A stretch of 64,000 nucleotides of DNA from Pseudomonadota bacterium (GCA_020161065.1 JAIUPH010000037.1:248001-312000); one strand, 5' to 3'; numbered from the stretch's first letter, positions 21,545 through 31,546 are shown. Notes: a model not told the origin generated them from the sequence alone. A program made the numbers and translations.

Positions 21545-21889
21545 TCAATCGACCTCGTACTCGATGTGGCTGAGCCGGCCGTCGAAGCGCGCGGCGGCGT
21601 CCTGCACCCGCGCGCGCAAGGCGGCGCGCTCGGGCGAGGCCAGCATGCGTTCGAGGTCGGCGCGGCTGGCGAACTCGACGATGAACTGGCAGGCGATGGC
21701 CGGCGGCTCGTCTTCCAGCTTCAGCGGCCAGCAGGCCTTGACGGCGGCCACGCCGGGCAGCGCGCGAAAGGCCGGCAGCAGCGCCAGGATGGCCTGGCGC
21801 CAGGCCGTGCCTTCGCCCGGCCGCGGCGTGCCGACCCAGAAGGCGGTGCGGATCAAGCGGGTGTTCATCGGGGGCCTCGCCGTCGACAT
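21545..21889 (-). CDS. Small dimeric alpha/beta-barrel (EthD-like) protein
   Basis: 114 residues, or 107 from the internal ATG at 21868. Pattern RLIRTAFWVG, PGVAAVKACWPLKLEDEPPAIACQFIVEFASRADLERML suits a ferredoxin-like dimeric barrel as in EthD or stress-response proteins. The start is coupled to the preceding monooxygenase gene through TGATG (stop and start share one base), which supports 21889. In aromatic or ether degradation loci such proteins are accessory factors of unclear mechanism. The family call is by fold-like pattern only. Confidence 0.7.
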   Translation of the reverse strand: MSTARPPMNTRLIRTAFWVGTPRPGEGTAWRQAILALLPAFRALPGVAAVKACWPLKLEDEPPAIACQFIVEFASRADLERMLASPERAALRARVQDAAARFDGRLSHIEYEVD

Positions 21890-23109
21890 CAGACCAGCGG
21901 CGTGACCATCTGGTCAACGCCGAGCAGCGCCTTGCCGTAGATCTCGATGGCCACCGAGGGCAGCGCCACGGCGTGGCCGGCGGCGGTGTTGGCGTCGCGC
22001 CACCAGCGCTGCATGGGGCTGGATTCGGCGAAGCCGCCCGAGCCGTGCGCGGCCATCAGCAGGTTCAGCGCCTCCAGCGAATGGCGGATGCCGTAGGCGG
22101 TGTCGCAGCGCATGCGGGCGCGCGCCTTGTGGTCGGGGAAGGTGCCGGCCTCGGCGTGGCGCTGCACCTCGTCGCAGGCGCGGTGGATGTGCAGCTCGGC
22201 GGTGTCGATCTTCATCGCCGCTTCGGCCACCTGGATCTGGAACGCCGTGGAGTCCGACTGCCGCGCATAGGTGGTGTAGGTCACCGCGCGCTTGGGCGCC
22301 ATGGCGACCACGTAGTCGAGCGCGGCGCGCGCCATGCCCAGCTGCGGGCCGGCCAGGATCAGCGCCGCCACCGGCACGAAGGCCTGCGCCGCGCAGACCT
22401 CGCTGCCCTTGAACTCGGTCGGGTAGTCCCAGGCCAGGATCTTGGGCACCGAGTACATGCGGTGCTGCGGCACGAACACGTCGTTGGCCACCAGGCAGGC
22501 GCTGCCGCTGCCGCGCATGCCCACGGTGTGCCAGGTGTCCTCGATCGTCAGCTCGTGCATCGGGATGTAGGCGATGAACTGGTCGATCACCTTGCCGCTG
22601 TCGTCCTGCTCGGTCAATCCGACCAAGCCCCAATCGGCGTGCAGGCAGCCCGAGGCGTAGTACCACTTGCCGGAGACGACGAGGCCGCCTTCGACCGCCT
22701 TGCGGTGCGTCTGCGAGCTGGGCGTGAAGACGCCGGCGACGCGCGCCAGCGGCTTGTCCTTGAAGATCTCGTCCTGCGTGCGCGCCGGCAGCAGCGAGGC
22801 GAACCAGTTGCACACGCCGATCAGGTTCTGCACCCAGGCCGTGCCGGGGCAGGCCTCGGCCAGCGTGGCGGCCACCGCCACGTGGGTGCGCACCGGCGCG
22901 CCGAAGCCGCCGTAGCGCCGCGGCTGCATGATGCGGAACAGGCCCGCCGACTCGATGGCGAGGATGTTCTCCTCGGCGGCGCGGCGCTCGCGGTCGGTCT
23001 GCGCGGCGTTCTTGCGCAGCAGCGGCTGCAGGTCGCGCGCGCGGCGCACCAGTTCGTCGCGCTGCGCGGCTTCGTCGAGCAGCAGCGCGGGGTCGTCGTC
23101 TCGTTTCAT
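21889..23109 (-). CDS. Flavin-dependent monooxygenase, oxygenase subunit (acyl-CoA dehydrogenase fold)
   Basis: 406 residues with the acyl-CoA-dehydrogenase fold of group D two-component monooxygenases (HsaA, C2-type 4-hydroxyphenylacetate hydroxylase, DszC relatives). Seen: GLFRIMQPRRYGG near 57, the NWFASLLPA segment, GGLVVSGKWYYASGCLHADWG and DTWHTVGMRGSGS, and HGSGGFAESSPMQRWWRDANTAAGH near the C-terminus. It would use reduced flavin from the reductase encoded just upstream to hydroxylate an aromatic or similar substrate. It lacks the catalytic Glu context of true acyl-CoA dehydrogenases. Substrate unknown. Confidence 0.9.
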   Translation of the reverse strand: MKRDDDPALLLDEAAQRDELVRRARDLQPLLRKNAAQTDRERRAAEENILAIESAGLFRIMQPRRYGGFGAPVRTHVAVAATLAEACPGTAWVQNLIGVCNWFASLLPARTQDEIFKDKPLARVAGVFTPSSQTHRKAVEGGLVVSGKWYYASGCLHADWGLVGLTEQDDSGKVIDQFIAYIPMHELTIEDTWHTVGMRGSGSACLVANDVFVPQHRMYSVPKILAWDYPTEFKGSEVCAAQAFVPVAALILAGPQLGMARAALDYVVAMAPKRAVTYTTYARQSDSTAFQIQVAEAAMKIDTAELHIHRACDEVQRHAEAGTFPDHKARARMRCDTAYGIRHSLEALNLLMAAHGSGGFAESSPMQRWWRDANTAAGHAVALPSVAIEIYGKALLGVDQMVTPLV

Positions 23110-23181
23110 GGTGGGGTCTCCGGGTGGGTGGGGTGGCGTGGGCTGGCGTGGGCTGGCCTTGGGGTCGGGCAGGCGCGCGGC

Positions 23182-23730
23182 TTACCAGCCGTCGCCGGTG
23201 CCTTGCCAGTGCACGGGCGGCTCGTGCGCATGCAGTTGCTTGTAGGCGCCGCCGTAGAAGATCAGCGGCGGGGCTTCGGCGCCGCAGGCCAGGTGCTCGA
23301 TCTCGCCGATCACCAGCAGGTGGTCGCCCGCGGGGTGGATGTCGACCACGCGCGCCACGGCGTGCGCCAGGCTGCCCTGCAGCAGCGGCACGCCGCCGGG
23401 GCTGGCGAAGAAGGGCGGCTGCAGCCGCTCGTCGCGGCGGCCGCCGAAATGCGCGCTCAGGTGCTGCTGGTGCTCGGCCAGGAAGTTGACGCCGTAGCCG
23501 TCGCCAAGGCCGACCTGGCCGTTGAACGCCGACTGCCGCCGCACCGACACCAGCACCAGCGGCGGCGTCATCGACACCGACAGGAAGGCGTTGGCCGTCA
23601 TGCCGGCCGGCGTGCCGTCGGCGCGGCGGTGGCTGATCACGGTGACGCCGGTGGCGAAGCGCCGCATCACGGCGCGGAACAGCGCGGGGTCAACGGTAGC
23701 GGCGTCAGCGGCGGTGGCGGTGGCTGGCAT
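23182..23730 (-). CDS. Flavin reductase (HpaC/HsaB-like)
   Basis: 182 residues, start MPATATAAD at 23730. Flavin-reductase-like split barrel: RFATGVTVISHRRADGTPAGMTANAFLSVSMTPPLVLVSV, then GDGYGVNFLAEHQQHLSAHFGG and the GDHLLVIGEIEHL strand with its conserved H(DHLLVIGE). Such enzymes reduce FMN or FAD with NAD(P)H and pass it by diffusion to a monooxygenase. Being the first gene of the operon, 72 nt ahead of the oxygenase subunit, it is almost certainly that enzyme's partner. Confidence 0.92.
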   Translation of the reverse strand: MPATATAADAATVDPALFRAVMRRFATGVTVISHRRADGTPAGMTANAFLSVSMTPPLVLVSVRRQSAFNGQVGLGDGYGVNFLAEHQQHLSAHFGGRRDERLQPPFFASPGGVPLLQGSLAHAVARVVDIHPAGDHLLVIGEIEHLACGAEAPPLIFYGGAYKQLHAHEPPVHWQGTGDGW

Positions 23731-23910
23731 GTTCGGTCGGTCGGCGTCTTGATGTGGCGCATTGTTGGAACGCGGGCGCCGCCGCGCCACGCAGACATTC
23801 CATGCGTCGGAACGCCGAAGCGTCACGGTGACGTTTCGTCAATGCGGCTGCGACAATGGAGCGCATGCGAGCGGGGCGCCGACCCCGCCGCCGGAGATTG
23901 GAGACAAGGC

Positions 23911-24612
23911 ATGGACGCGCCTCGGCAGTCCCCGTTGCCGCCGCCGCCGGCGGTGGCCGACCACCGCGTGGCGCTGGCGCAGCGCAAGCGCGAGCAGATG
24001 CGCCGGCGCATCCTCGAAGCGACGATGCAGGTCTTCGCGCGCGTCAACGACGACGCGCCGGTGATCGAGGACGTGGTGCGCGAGGCCGACATCGCGCGCG
24101 GCACCTTCTACAAGCACTTCAGCTCGCTCGACCAGGCGCTGGTGGCCGCCGGCAGCGCGGCCAACGACCGCATGATTGCCGACATCCTGCCGCTGTACGA
24201 CTGCCTGAAGGAGCCGTGGCAGCGCTCGTCGGTGGGCTTTCGCGTCTACATGGTGCGCGCGCTGCAGGACCCGAAGTGGGCGCTGTTCGTCTCGCGCATG
24301 GACGCCTGGTCGCACGAGTCGCTGATCACGCGCTACATGCAGGACGACTTCCGCCGCGGCCAGGCGCTGGGCCAGTTCGAGCTGGACGACGTGGCCGCCG
24401 CGGTCGACTTCTTCAAGGGCGCCTCGTCGGGCGGCGTCTACGCCATCAGCCGCGGCGTGGCCGACCCCGACGCCTACATGGACCAGGCCGTGCGCATGGC
24501 CTTGCGCTCGCTCGGCTGCACGCCCGAGCTGCGCGAGCGCGGCGTCGCCTTCTCGCGCAAGCACCTGGCCGACTGGCGCAACGGCGAGCGCTCGGCCTGG
24601 ACGCCGCTGTGA
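23911..24612 (+). CDS. TetR-family transcriptional regulator
   Basis: 233 residues: N-terminal TetR helix-turn-helix (about 25-75: RRRILEATMQVFARVNDDAPVIEDVVREADIARGTFYKHFSS) and a helical ligand-binding domain. ATG 23911 is preceded by GGAGA. It is divergent from the flavin monooxygenase operon (180-nt spacer) and therefore its likely repressor. The spacer contains ACATTCCATGCGTCGGAACGCCG-like dyads, but no operator could be fixed with confidence. Confidence 0.9.
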   Translation: MDAPRQSPLPPPPAVADHRVALAQRKREQMRRRILEATMQVFARVNDDAPVIEDVVREADIARGTFYKHFSSLDQALVAAGSAANDRMIADILPLYDCLKEPWQRSSVGFRVYMVRALQDPKWALFVSRMDAWSHESLITRYMQDDFRRGQALGQFELDDVAAAVDFFKGASSGGVYAISRGVADPDAYMDQAVRMALRSLGCTPELRERGVAFSRKHLADWRNGERSAWTPL

Positions 24613-24634
24613 GCGGGGCCGGGCCGCGCGCGCC

Positions 24635-25942
24635 TCAGCAGCGCGGCGGCGGCGGCGCGGCGGTCGACGGGTCCTGCAGCAGCATCTGCACGTTGCCCAG
24701 CGTGCGCTCGGCGAAGCCGCCTTCGCAATAGCTCAGGTAGAAGTGCCACAGGCGCAGCAGCGCCTCGGGGTAGCCGCGCTCGCGCACCGCGCCGGCGTTG
24801 GCCAGCAGCCGTTCGCGCCAGGCGGCCAGCGTGGTGGCGTAGTGCGGCCCGATGTCTTCCAGGTCGACCAGGCGCAGCCCCGAGGCGCGCACGATGGACG
24901 CGGTGAGCGCGCCCACCGACGGGATGCAGCAGCCGGGGAAGACGTGGCGCTTGATGAAGTCCACCGAATCGCGCGCCGCGGCGTACTGGCGGTCGTCGAT
25001 CGTGATGGCCTGCAGCGCCATCGTGCCGCCGGGCGCCAGCAGCGCCTGGCAGCGGCCGAAGAAGGTGTCGAAGTACTGGTGGCCGACGGCCTCGATCATC
25101 TCCACCGACACCAGCTTGTCATAGCGGCCTTGCAGCTCGCGGTAGTCGGCCAGCAGCAGCGTGATGCGGTCGCCGAGGCCGGCTTCGGCGATGCGCTGCT
25201 GCGCCAGCGCATGCTGCTGGCGCGAGATCGTGGTGGTGGTGACGCGGCAGCCGTGGTGGCGCGCCGCGTGCAGCGCCAGCGCGCCCCAGCCGCTGCCGAT
25301 TTCCAGCAGGTGGTCGCCGGGCCGCAGGGCCAGCTTGCGGCACAGCCGCTCCAGCTTGGCGTGCTGCGCCTGCTCCAGCGTCAGGCCCGGCGTCTCGAAC
25401 AGCGCGCACGAATAGGTCAGCGTCGGGTCGAGGAACAGCTCGAAGAAGTCGTTGCCGATGTCGTAATGCGCGGCGATGTTGCGGCGGCTGCCGCGCCGCG
25501 TGTTGCGCGCCAGCGCGTGCAGGCCGCGCCGCGTCCAGTCGGCCAGGCGCGGCCAGCCGCCGCCGTCCAGGCCGTCGAGCACGCCGCGGTTGACGAGCAG
25601 GATGCGCACCAGCGCCGTCAGGTCGTCGGCCTGCCAGTCGCCGGCCATGAACGATTCGCCGGCGCCGACCGAGCCGCCGAACGCCGCCTCGGCGTAGAAG
25701 CGCCGGTCGCGCACCTGCAGCGTGGCGTGCAGCGTGCAGCGCGCGCTGGCGCGGCCATAGGTTTCGCGGCCGCTCGGGTCGACCACGGTGATGCGGCCAT
25801 GCTCGATCTGCGCCAGCCGGCCGCGCAGCAGCCGCTCGGCGCCGCCGTCGAACCAGCGCTCCAGCGGCCGCCGGCGCGCGCCCTCGGCGTCGTTGCGGAT
25901 CGAGCGGGCGCGGTCGGCCAGGGTGGCGGCGTCGGGTCTCAT
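24635..25942 (-). CDS. Cyclopropane-fatty-acyl-phospholipid synthase family methyltransferase 1
   Basis: 435 residues, close in layout to bacterial CFA synthase: N-terminal lipid-binding region, NIAAHYDIGNDFFELFLDPTLTYSCALF (155-182), SAM-binding LLEIGSGWGALALH (212-225), and VSVEMIEAVGHQYFDTFF, with catalytic-region residues in the KRHVFPGCCIPS stretch. It methylates an unsaturated acyl chain of a phospholipid with S-adenosylmethionine. Last gene of the six-gene operon that starts at 30709; its ATG overlaps the DUF1365 stop by 4 nt. A second, more divergent family member is the first gene. Confidence 0.93.
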   Translation of the reverse strand: MRPDAATLADRARSIRNDAEGARRRPLERWFDGGAERLLRGRLAQIEHGRITVVDPSGRETYGRASARCTLHATLQVRDRRFYAEAAFGGSVGAGESFMAGDWQADDLTALVRILLVNRGVLDGLDGGGWPRLADWTRRGLHALARNTRRGSRRNIAAHYDIGNDFFELFLDPTLTYSCALFETPGLTLEQAQHAKLERLCRKLALRPGDHLLEIGSGWGALALHAARHHGCRVTTTTISRQQHALAQQRIAEAGLGDRITLLLADYRELQGRYDKLVSVEMIEAVGHQYFDTFFGRCQALLAPGGTMALQAITIDDRQYAAARDSVDFIKRHVFPGCCIPSVGALTASIVRASGLRLVDLEDIGPHYATTLAAWRERLLANAGAVRERGYPEALLRLWHFYLSYCEGGFAERTLGNVQMLLQDPSTAAPPPPRC

Positions 25943-26715
25943 GGTCGGTCTCCGGGAAGGGCGGGGTGGTCGTGCACCGGCACGCGCTTGAGCCACAGGC
26001 GCAGCGCCTGCCAGTGGATGGCGGCCGTCACCTGCGCCGTCATCAGCGGAAAGCGCAGCAGCGCGGCGGCCAGCGCCGCGCCGCCGATGGCCCGGCGCTG
26101 CAGCGCCAGCGTGGCGCCGAACACCGGCGCCGCGCCGGCGGCCGCGCCCTGGCGGCGCAGCGCCATGTGCACCGCCAGCGCGGGGCCCGGCGTGCTCAAC
26201 CGCCAGTGGTAGGCGAGGTCCATCGGATGAAAGGGCGAGACGTGCATCGCCTTGTCGCTGCGCGCCAGCAGCCAGGGCGCACCGGGCCCGGCCTGCTGGC
26301 GCAGCACGTAGCAATGGCGCTCGCCCCAGGGGATGTTGTTGACCTCGGCGACCACGGCTTCCAGCTCGCGGCCGGCGGCGTCGAAGCAGTAGTAGAAGCT
26401 GACCGGGTTGAAGCCGTAGCCGAAGTAGCGCAGGTGCGTCAGCAGCCGCACCGGGCCGGCCGGGCGATGGCCGCCGTCGCGCGCCACCAGGTCGCGCACG
26501 GCCTGGTCCAGCGGCTGCGCGGGGTCGCCCAGGTGGTCGCGGCGGTCGAAGCGCGCCGGCGCCGGGCGTTCGACCGACCACAGCCAGCGGCCGCGGAACA
26601 CCTGGTCCAGCTCGGCCAGGTCGAGGTAGAGCATGAACAGCCGGTAGCGGAAGGCATGCGGCCGCGGCGCCAGCCGCCGGTGGTCAAGCCACCCGTGGTA
26701 GATCGCGCTGTTCAT
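25939..26715 (-). CDS. DUF1365 family protein
   Basis: 258 residues starting with MNSAIYHGWLDHRRLAPRPHAFRY, the characteristic DUF1365 opening, then YRLFMLYLDLAELD, LTHLRYFGYGFNPVSFYYCFD and VNNIPWGERHCYVL. The family has no proven activity but very often lies between a FAD amine-oxidase-like gene and a CFA-synthase gene, exactly as here. It overlaps the upstream FAD gene by 32 nt and the downstream methyltransferase by 4 nt, so it is translationally coupled to both. A role in fatty-acid modification is inference from this conserved context. Confidence 0.9.
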   Translation of the reverse strand: MNSAIYHGWLDHRRLAPRPHAFRYRLFMLYLDLAELDQVFRGRWLWSVERPAPARFDRRDHLGDPAQPLDQAVRDLVARDGGHRPAGPVRLLTHLRYFGYGFNPVSFYYCFDAAGRELEAVVAEVNNIPWGERHCYVLRQQAGPGAPWLLARSDKAMHVSPFHPMDLAYHWRLSTPGPALAVHMALRRQGAAAGAAPVFGATLALQRRAIGGAALAAALLRFPLMTAQVTAAIHWQALRLWLKRVPVHDHPALPGDRP

Positions 26716-28008
26716 GGGGGTTGCGGGCGGCGTCGAAGCGCTGCAGTGCCATCAGCGCGCTGACCACGCCGTCTTCATGGAAGCCGTAGCGCCAGTAGGC
26801 GCCGCAGTAGTGGGTGCGGCCTGGCGTGAGGGGCCCGAGCGTCGCCAGCGGTGCGCCGCTGATTTCCGCATGGCGCTGCTGCGCGGCGACGGCGGCGGTG
26901 GTGAAGAGCGGGTGCGCGTAGGTGATGCGGCGCAACACGCGCCGCGGGTCGATGGCCTGCGCGCCGGCATTGAGCGTCACGCACCAGGTGTGGCGCGATC
27001 GCAGGCCCTGCAGGATGTTCATCTGGTAGGTCAGCGCCACGCGCGGCGCCGCGCCCGGCAGCACGTGGTAGTTCCAGGCCGCCCAGGCGCGGCGCGCGCG
27101 CGGCAGCAGCGCGGTGTCGGTGTGCAGCACGGCCTCGTTGCGCTGGTAGGCGAAGGCGCCCAGCACCTCGCGCTCGGCCGGCGAAGGGTCGGCCAGCAGT
27201 TGCAGCGCCTGGTCGGCATGGCAGGCCAGGAAGACGTGGTCGAAGCGCTCGGCGCTGCGGCCGCGCAACTGCAGTTGCACGCCGTCGCCCAGGCGCCGCA
27301 CGTGCTGCACGGGGCTGTTCAGGCGGATGCGGTCGCGCCACGGCGCGATCAGCCGCTCGACGTAGCGCGCCGAGCCGCCGCGCACCACGCGCCAGGTCGG
27401 CCGGTCGTTGACGCTCAGCATGCCGTGCTGGTGCAGGAAGCGCACGAAGAAGCGGGCCGGAAAGTCGAGCATCAGCGCCGGGTCGGTCGACCAGATGGCC
27501 GCGCCCATCGGCACCAGGTAGTCGCTGACGAAGCGGCCGCCGAAGCCATGCTCGCGCAGCAGCTCGCGCAGCGGCGTCTCGGCGCCGCCTTGCTGCAGCC
27601 ACTGCGGCGCCACGCGGTGGAAGCGCAGGATCTCGGCCAGCATGCCGATGAACGAGGGCCGCAGCAGGTTGCGCCGCTGCGCGAACAGGCCGCCGAGCGA
27701 GCTGCCGTTGTATTCCAGCCCGCGCGCGTCGTTGCGCACCGAGAAGCTCATCGAGCTGGGCTGCGAGGCGACGCCCAGCTCGTCGAGCAGCGCGACGAAG
27801 TGCGGGTAGGTGCGGTCGTTGAAGACGATGAAGCCGGTGTCGACGTGCTGCACCTCGTCGCCCAGCTCGATGCGGTGCGTGTGCGCGTGGCCGCCGACGT
27901 GGGCGTCGGCCTCGAACATCGTGATGCGGTGGCCGGCGGCGTGCAGCCGGTGCGCGGCCACGTTGCCGGCGATGCCGCTGCCGACGATGGCGATGGCAAG
28001 CGGCCGCG

Positions 28009-28012
<4 letters not shown>
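26684..28012 (-). CDS. FAD-dependent amine-oxidase-like protein of the CFA/DUF1365 cluster
   Basis: 442 residues. Dinucleotide-binding IAIVGSGIAGNVAAHRL (6-22) with the acidic end at FEAD, then GGHAHTH, NGSSLGGLFAQRRN, and a C-terminal FAD motif near THYCGAYWRYGFHEDGVVSALM. It belongs to the flavin amine oxidase/phytoene desaturase superfamily. In clusters with CFA-type methylases and DUF1365 it is thought to oxidise or desaturate fatty acyl chains; a homologous flavin desaturase acts in furan fatty acid synthesis in Rhodobacter. Start overlaps the desaturase stop by 4 nt (ATGA). Confidence 0.9.
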
Positions 28013-28895
<883 letters not shown>

Positions 28896-28899
<4 letters not shown>

Positions 28900-29669
28900 G
28901 GACGCGGCCTCCCCGGCACGAAGGCGTTGGTGCGGCGCGCATAGTCGGCATAGGCGCTGCGCTGCTGGCCGAGGTGCGCTTCCAGCAGCGGCACGCCCGA
29001 GACCTTGAGCAGCAGCAGCGTCATCAGCAGCGGCGAGACCACGCTCCACCAGCCGCCGCCGGCCGCCGCCACCAGCCAGGCGCCCCACCAGACGCAGCAT
29101 TCGCCGAAGTAGTTGGGGTGGCGCGAATAACGCCACAGTCCGCTGTCCAGCACGCGGCCGCGCTGCGCCGGGTCGGCCCGGAAGCGCGCGAGCTGCCGAT
29201 CGGCCAGCGCCTCGAAGGCGATGCCGAAGGCCATCAACGCCAGGCCGATGCCGTCCAGCATCCGCCAAGGCGCGGCGCTGGCCGCCGCGGCCATCAAGGG
29301 CCAGGCGACCACCCAGCCCAGCAACGCCTGCAGCGCGAACACCAGCCACAGGCTCTTGAGCCCGAAGTGCGGCTGGTGGCGCGCGCGCATGGCCTGGTAG
29401 CGCGGGTCTTCGGGCCGCCCGCGCGCGCGCCAGGCGAGGTGCAGCGACAGCCGCAGCGCCCAGACCAGCGCCAGCGCCAGCAGCGGCCCGGCGCGCGGCC
29501 CGGTCTCGTGCGGCAGCGCCGCCGCGGCCACGGCCGCCGGCAGCCAGACCAGGAACGACCAGGCGATGTCGACGATGCTCACGTCGCGCAGCGGCAGGCT
29601 GGCCAGCCAGACCGCGAAGGCCAGGCCAGCGCCGGCGGCCAGGCCCAGCAAGGCGGCGGCGGCCGTCAT
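28896..29669 (-). CDS. DUF1295 family membrane protein (steroid-reductase-like)
   Basis: 257 residues with about six to seven transmembrane helices and the C-terminal reductase/methyltransferase-like signature LWRYSRHPNYFGECCVWWGAWL followed by KVSGVPLLEAHLG. The family resembles 3-oxo-5-alpha-steroid 4-dehydrogenases and isoprenylcysteine methyltransferases and may use NAD(P)H or SAM. MTAAAALLG at 29669 is chosen because it makes the 4-nt ATGA overlap seen throughout this operon. Probably reduces or modifies a lipid intermediate; the substrate is unknown. Confidence 0.88.
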
Positions 29670-30709
29670 CGGCGCGGCTCGAACAGGTAGTGCGCCACCC
29701 ACCAGGCCTGTCCGCGCTCATAACCGAACAGCTCGGCGCACGACAGGAAGAACAGCCGCCAGCGCATCCACCACAGGCCGGCCTGTTCCGCCCCATAGGT
29801 GGCGGCCAGCAGCGGCCAGACCTCGGCGCGGCGCGCGTCCAGGTTGTCCAGCCAGGCCTGCGCGGTGCGCGCGTAGTGGCTGCCGTCCCAGCGCCAGCGC
29901 GAGACCAGGCGCAGGTCGTCCTGCAGGCGCAGCGCGAGGTCGTCGCTGGGCATCATGCCGCCGGCGAAGAAGTGGCGCGCCATCCAGTCGGAGCCGTCGC
30001 GGTCTTCGAAGGCGTAGGGCGTGCTCCGGTGCACGAACACGTGCATGAAGAAGCGCCCACCGGGCCGCAGCCAGCCGGCCACGCGGCGGAACATCTCCGG
30101 CCAGTTGCGCAGGTGCTCGAACATCTCCACCGAGACCACGCGGTCGAAGCGCTCGCCGTCGGGCGGGCTGAAGCCGGCGACGTTGGCGGTGATGACCTGC
30201 AGGTTGGCCAGGCCGCGGCGCCGCGCCTCGGCCTCGATGTGTTCGCGCTGCGAGTGCGAGTTCGACAAGGCCGTGATGCGGCTGGCCGGAAAGTGCTCGG
30301 CCATCCACAGCGACAGCGAGCCCCAGCCGCAACCCAGTTCCAGCACGCGCTGGCCGTCGGCCAGGCCGGCGCGGCTGCAGGTGGCGTCCAGCGCGGCGGC
30401 CTCGGCGTCGTCGAGCCGCTGCACGCCCGGCGGCCACCAGGCCGAGCTGTACTTGCGGTGCCGCCCCAGCACCTGGGCGAAGAAGGCGGCCGGCAGCTCG
30501 TAGTGCTGTTCGTTGGCCTTCTCGGGCAGCAGCGCGACCGGCGCTTCGCGCATCGCGGCGACGAAAGCCTCGCTGCGCGCGGCGGCCGCGTCGGCATCGC
30601 CGGCGTCGATCTCGGCCAGCCGCTGCTGCAACAGCCGCCGGATGCCGCGGCGGACCAGGCGGTCGGGCACCACGCCGCGCTCGGTGAAGGCCAGGGCAAG
30701 CTGGGACAT
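29666..30709 (-). CDS. CFA-synthase-like SAM methyltransferase 2 (first gene of lipid operon)
   Basis: 347 residues, shorter than CFA synthase and lacking its long N-terminal lipid domain. It has the SAM pocket VLELGCGWGSLSLWMAEHF, VVSVEMFEHLRNWPEMFRR and FFMHVFVHRSTPYAFEDRD. Such proteins are usually annotated as CFA-like or class I methyltransferases in sigma-E/ChrR clusters. MSQLALAF at 30709 is chosen; it lies about 55 nt after the predicted transcription start of the ECF promoter at 30770-30799. Head of the six-gene, fully overlapping operon. Confidence 0.9.
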   Translation of the reverse strand: MSQLALAFTERGVVPDRLVRRGIRRLLQQRLAEIDAGDADAAAARSEAFVAAMREAPVALLPEKANEQHYELPAAFFAQVLGRHRKYSSAWWPPGVQRLDDAEAAALDATCSRAGLADGQRVLELGCGWGSLSLWMAEHFPASRITALSNSHSQREHIEAEARRRGLANLQVITANVAGFSPPDGERFDRVVSVEMFEHLRNWPEMFRRVAGWLRPGGRFFMHVFVHRSTPYAFEDRDGSDWMARHFFAGGMMPSDDLALRLQDDLRLVSRWRWDGSHYARTAQAWLDNLDARRAEVWPLLAATYGAEQAGLWWMRWRLFFLSCAELFGYERGQAWWVAHYLFEPRR

Positions 30710-30769
30710 GGGCGGGCTCCTCGGCGGTGGCGGTTCTTGTCGGGCCGTCGTGCGGCCCATCGTTGAGGG

Positions 30770-30799
30770 CTTCTACGCGCGCGCGCTGGAATCGGATCA
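30770..30799 (-). promoter_or_regulatory. ECF-sigma promoter for the lipid-modification operon
   Basis: Read leftward: -35 TGATCC (30799-30794), 18-nt spacer, -10 TAGAAG (30775-30770) inside GCGTAGAAGC. Same architecture as the two other copies in this locus. The TGATC -35 core matches what is known for Rhodobacter RpoE (ECF11) promoters. Its -35 forms an inverted repeat with that of the divergent promoter (GGATCAC and GTGATCC). Confidence 0.85.
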
Positions 30800-30815
30800 C
30801 CGCCGTCCGCGGCCG

Positions 30816-30845
30816 TGATCCAATCGGCCATGGACCGCGTACAAG
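30816..30845 (+). promoter_or_regulatory. ECF-sigma promoter for the sigma/anti-sigma operon (autoregulation)
   Basis: -35 TGATCC (30816-30821), 18-nt spacer, -10 TACAAG (30840-30845) inside GCGTACAAGC. Transcription would begin near 30852, giving about an 80-nt leader before the GTG start at 30932. Indicates that the sigma factor activates its own operon. Confidence 0.85.
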
Positions 30846-30931
30846 CGCGCATGGGGCGCGTAAGTCCATCCTGCTGGCGTCCGGCCACCGTGCCGGCGCG
30901 CTGGCGCGCGGTTCCGCCTCGCCTGGGCATC

Positions 30932-31546
30932 GTGACTGCCGCCGACCAACCGATGCCGCCGCTGCCGACCACCGACGAGCTTCACCAATGGCTGCAGGCC
31001 GTCGCCGAGCGCGGCGACCGCGGCGCCTTCGCCGCGCTGTTCCGCCATTTCGCGCCGCGGCTGAAAGGCTTTCTCGTGCGCTCGGGCTGCAGCGAGGCGC
31101 TGGCCGAGGAACTGGTGCAGGAAGCGATGGTGCAGTTGTGGCGCCGCGCCGCCTCGTTCGACCCGGCGCGCGCGCGGCTCTCGACCTGGCTCTATACCAT
31201 CGTGCGCAACCTGCGCATCGACCAGCAACGCCGCCTGGCCGCCCGCCCTGGCGCCGAGGCGGCGACCGACGACGACGCGGCCGACGACGGCTTCGACGCG
31301 CTGGGCGGCGACGCCGCGCTGCAGCCCGAGGCGCAGTTGCTGGCCGCGCAGCGCGAGCGCAAGCTGCGCCGCGCGCTGGCCGCGCTGCCGCCCGAGCAGG
31401 CGCAGGTGCTGCGGCTGTCGTTCTACGAAGAGCACGCGCATCCGGCGATCGCCCGCGACCTGGGCATTCCGCTGGGCACGGTGAAGTCGCGCATCCGGCT
31501 GGCGGTGGCGCAACTGCGGCGCCTGCTCGACGGGCTCGAACCATGA
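30932..31546 (+). CDS. ECF sigma factor, RpoE/ECF11-like
   Basis: 204 residues from GTG 30932. Region 2: FAALFRHFAPRLKGFLVRSG with ELVQEAMVQLWRRAASFDPARARLSTWLYTIVRNLRIDQQRR. Region 4: ALAALPPEQAQVLRLSFYEEHAHPAIARDLGIPLGTVKSRIRLAVAQLRRLL. The 8-nt gap to a ChrR-type anti-sigma gene identifies the pair as the RpoE-ChrR type that answers singlet oxygen and related stress in Rhodobacter. Earlier in-frame ATGs at 30815 and 30830 overlap the predicted promoter and are rejected; ATG 30953 is an alternative start. Confidence 0.92.
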   Translation: MTAADQPMPPLPTTDELHQWLQAVAERGDRGAFAALFRHFAPRLKGFLVRSGCSEALAEELVQEAMVQLWRRAASFDPARARLSTWLYTIVRNLRIDQQRRLAARPGAEAATDDDAADDGFDALGGDAALQPEAQLLAAQRERKLRRALAALPPEQAQVLRLSFYEEHAHPAIARDLGIPLGTVKSRIRLAVAQLRRLLDGLEP

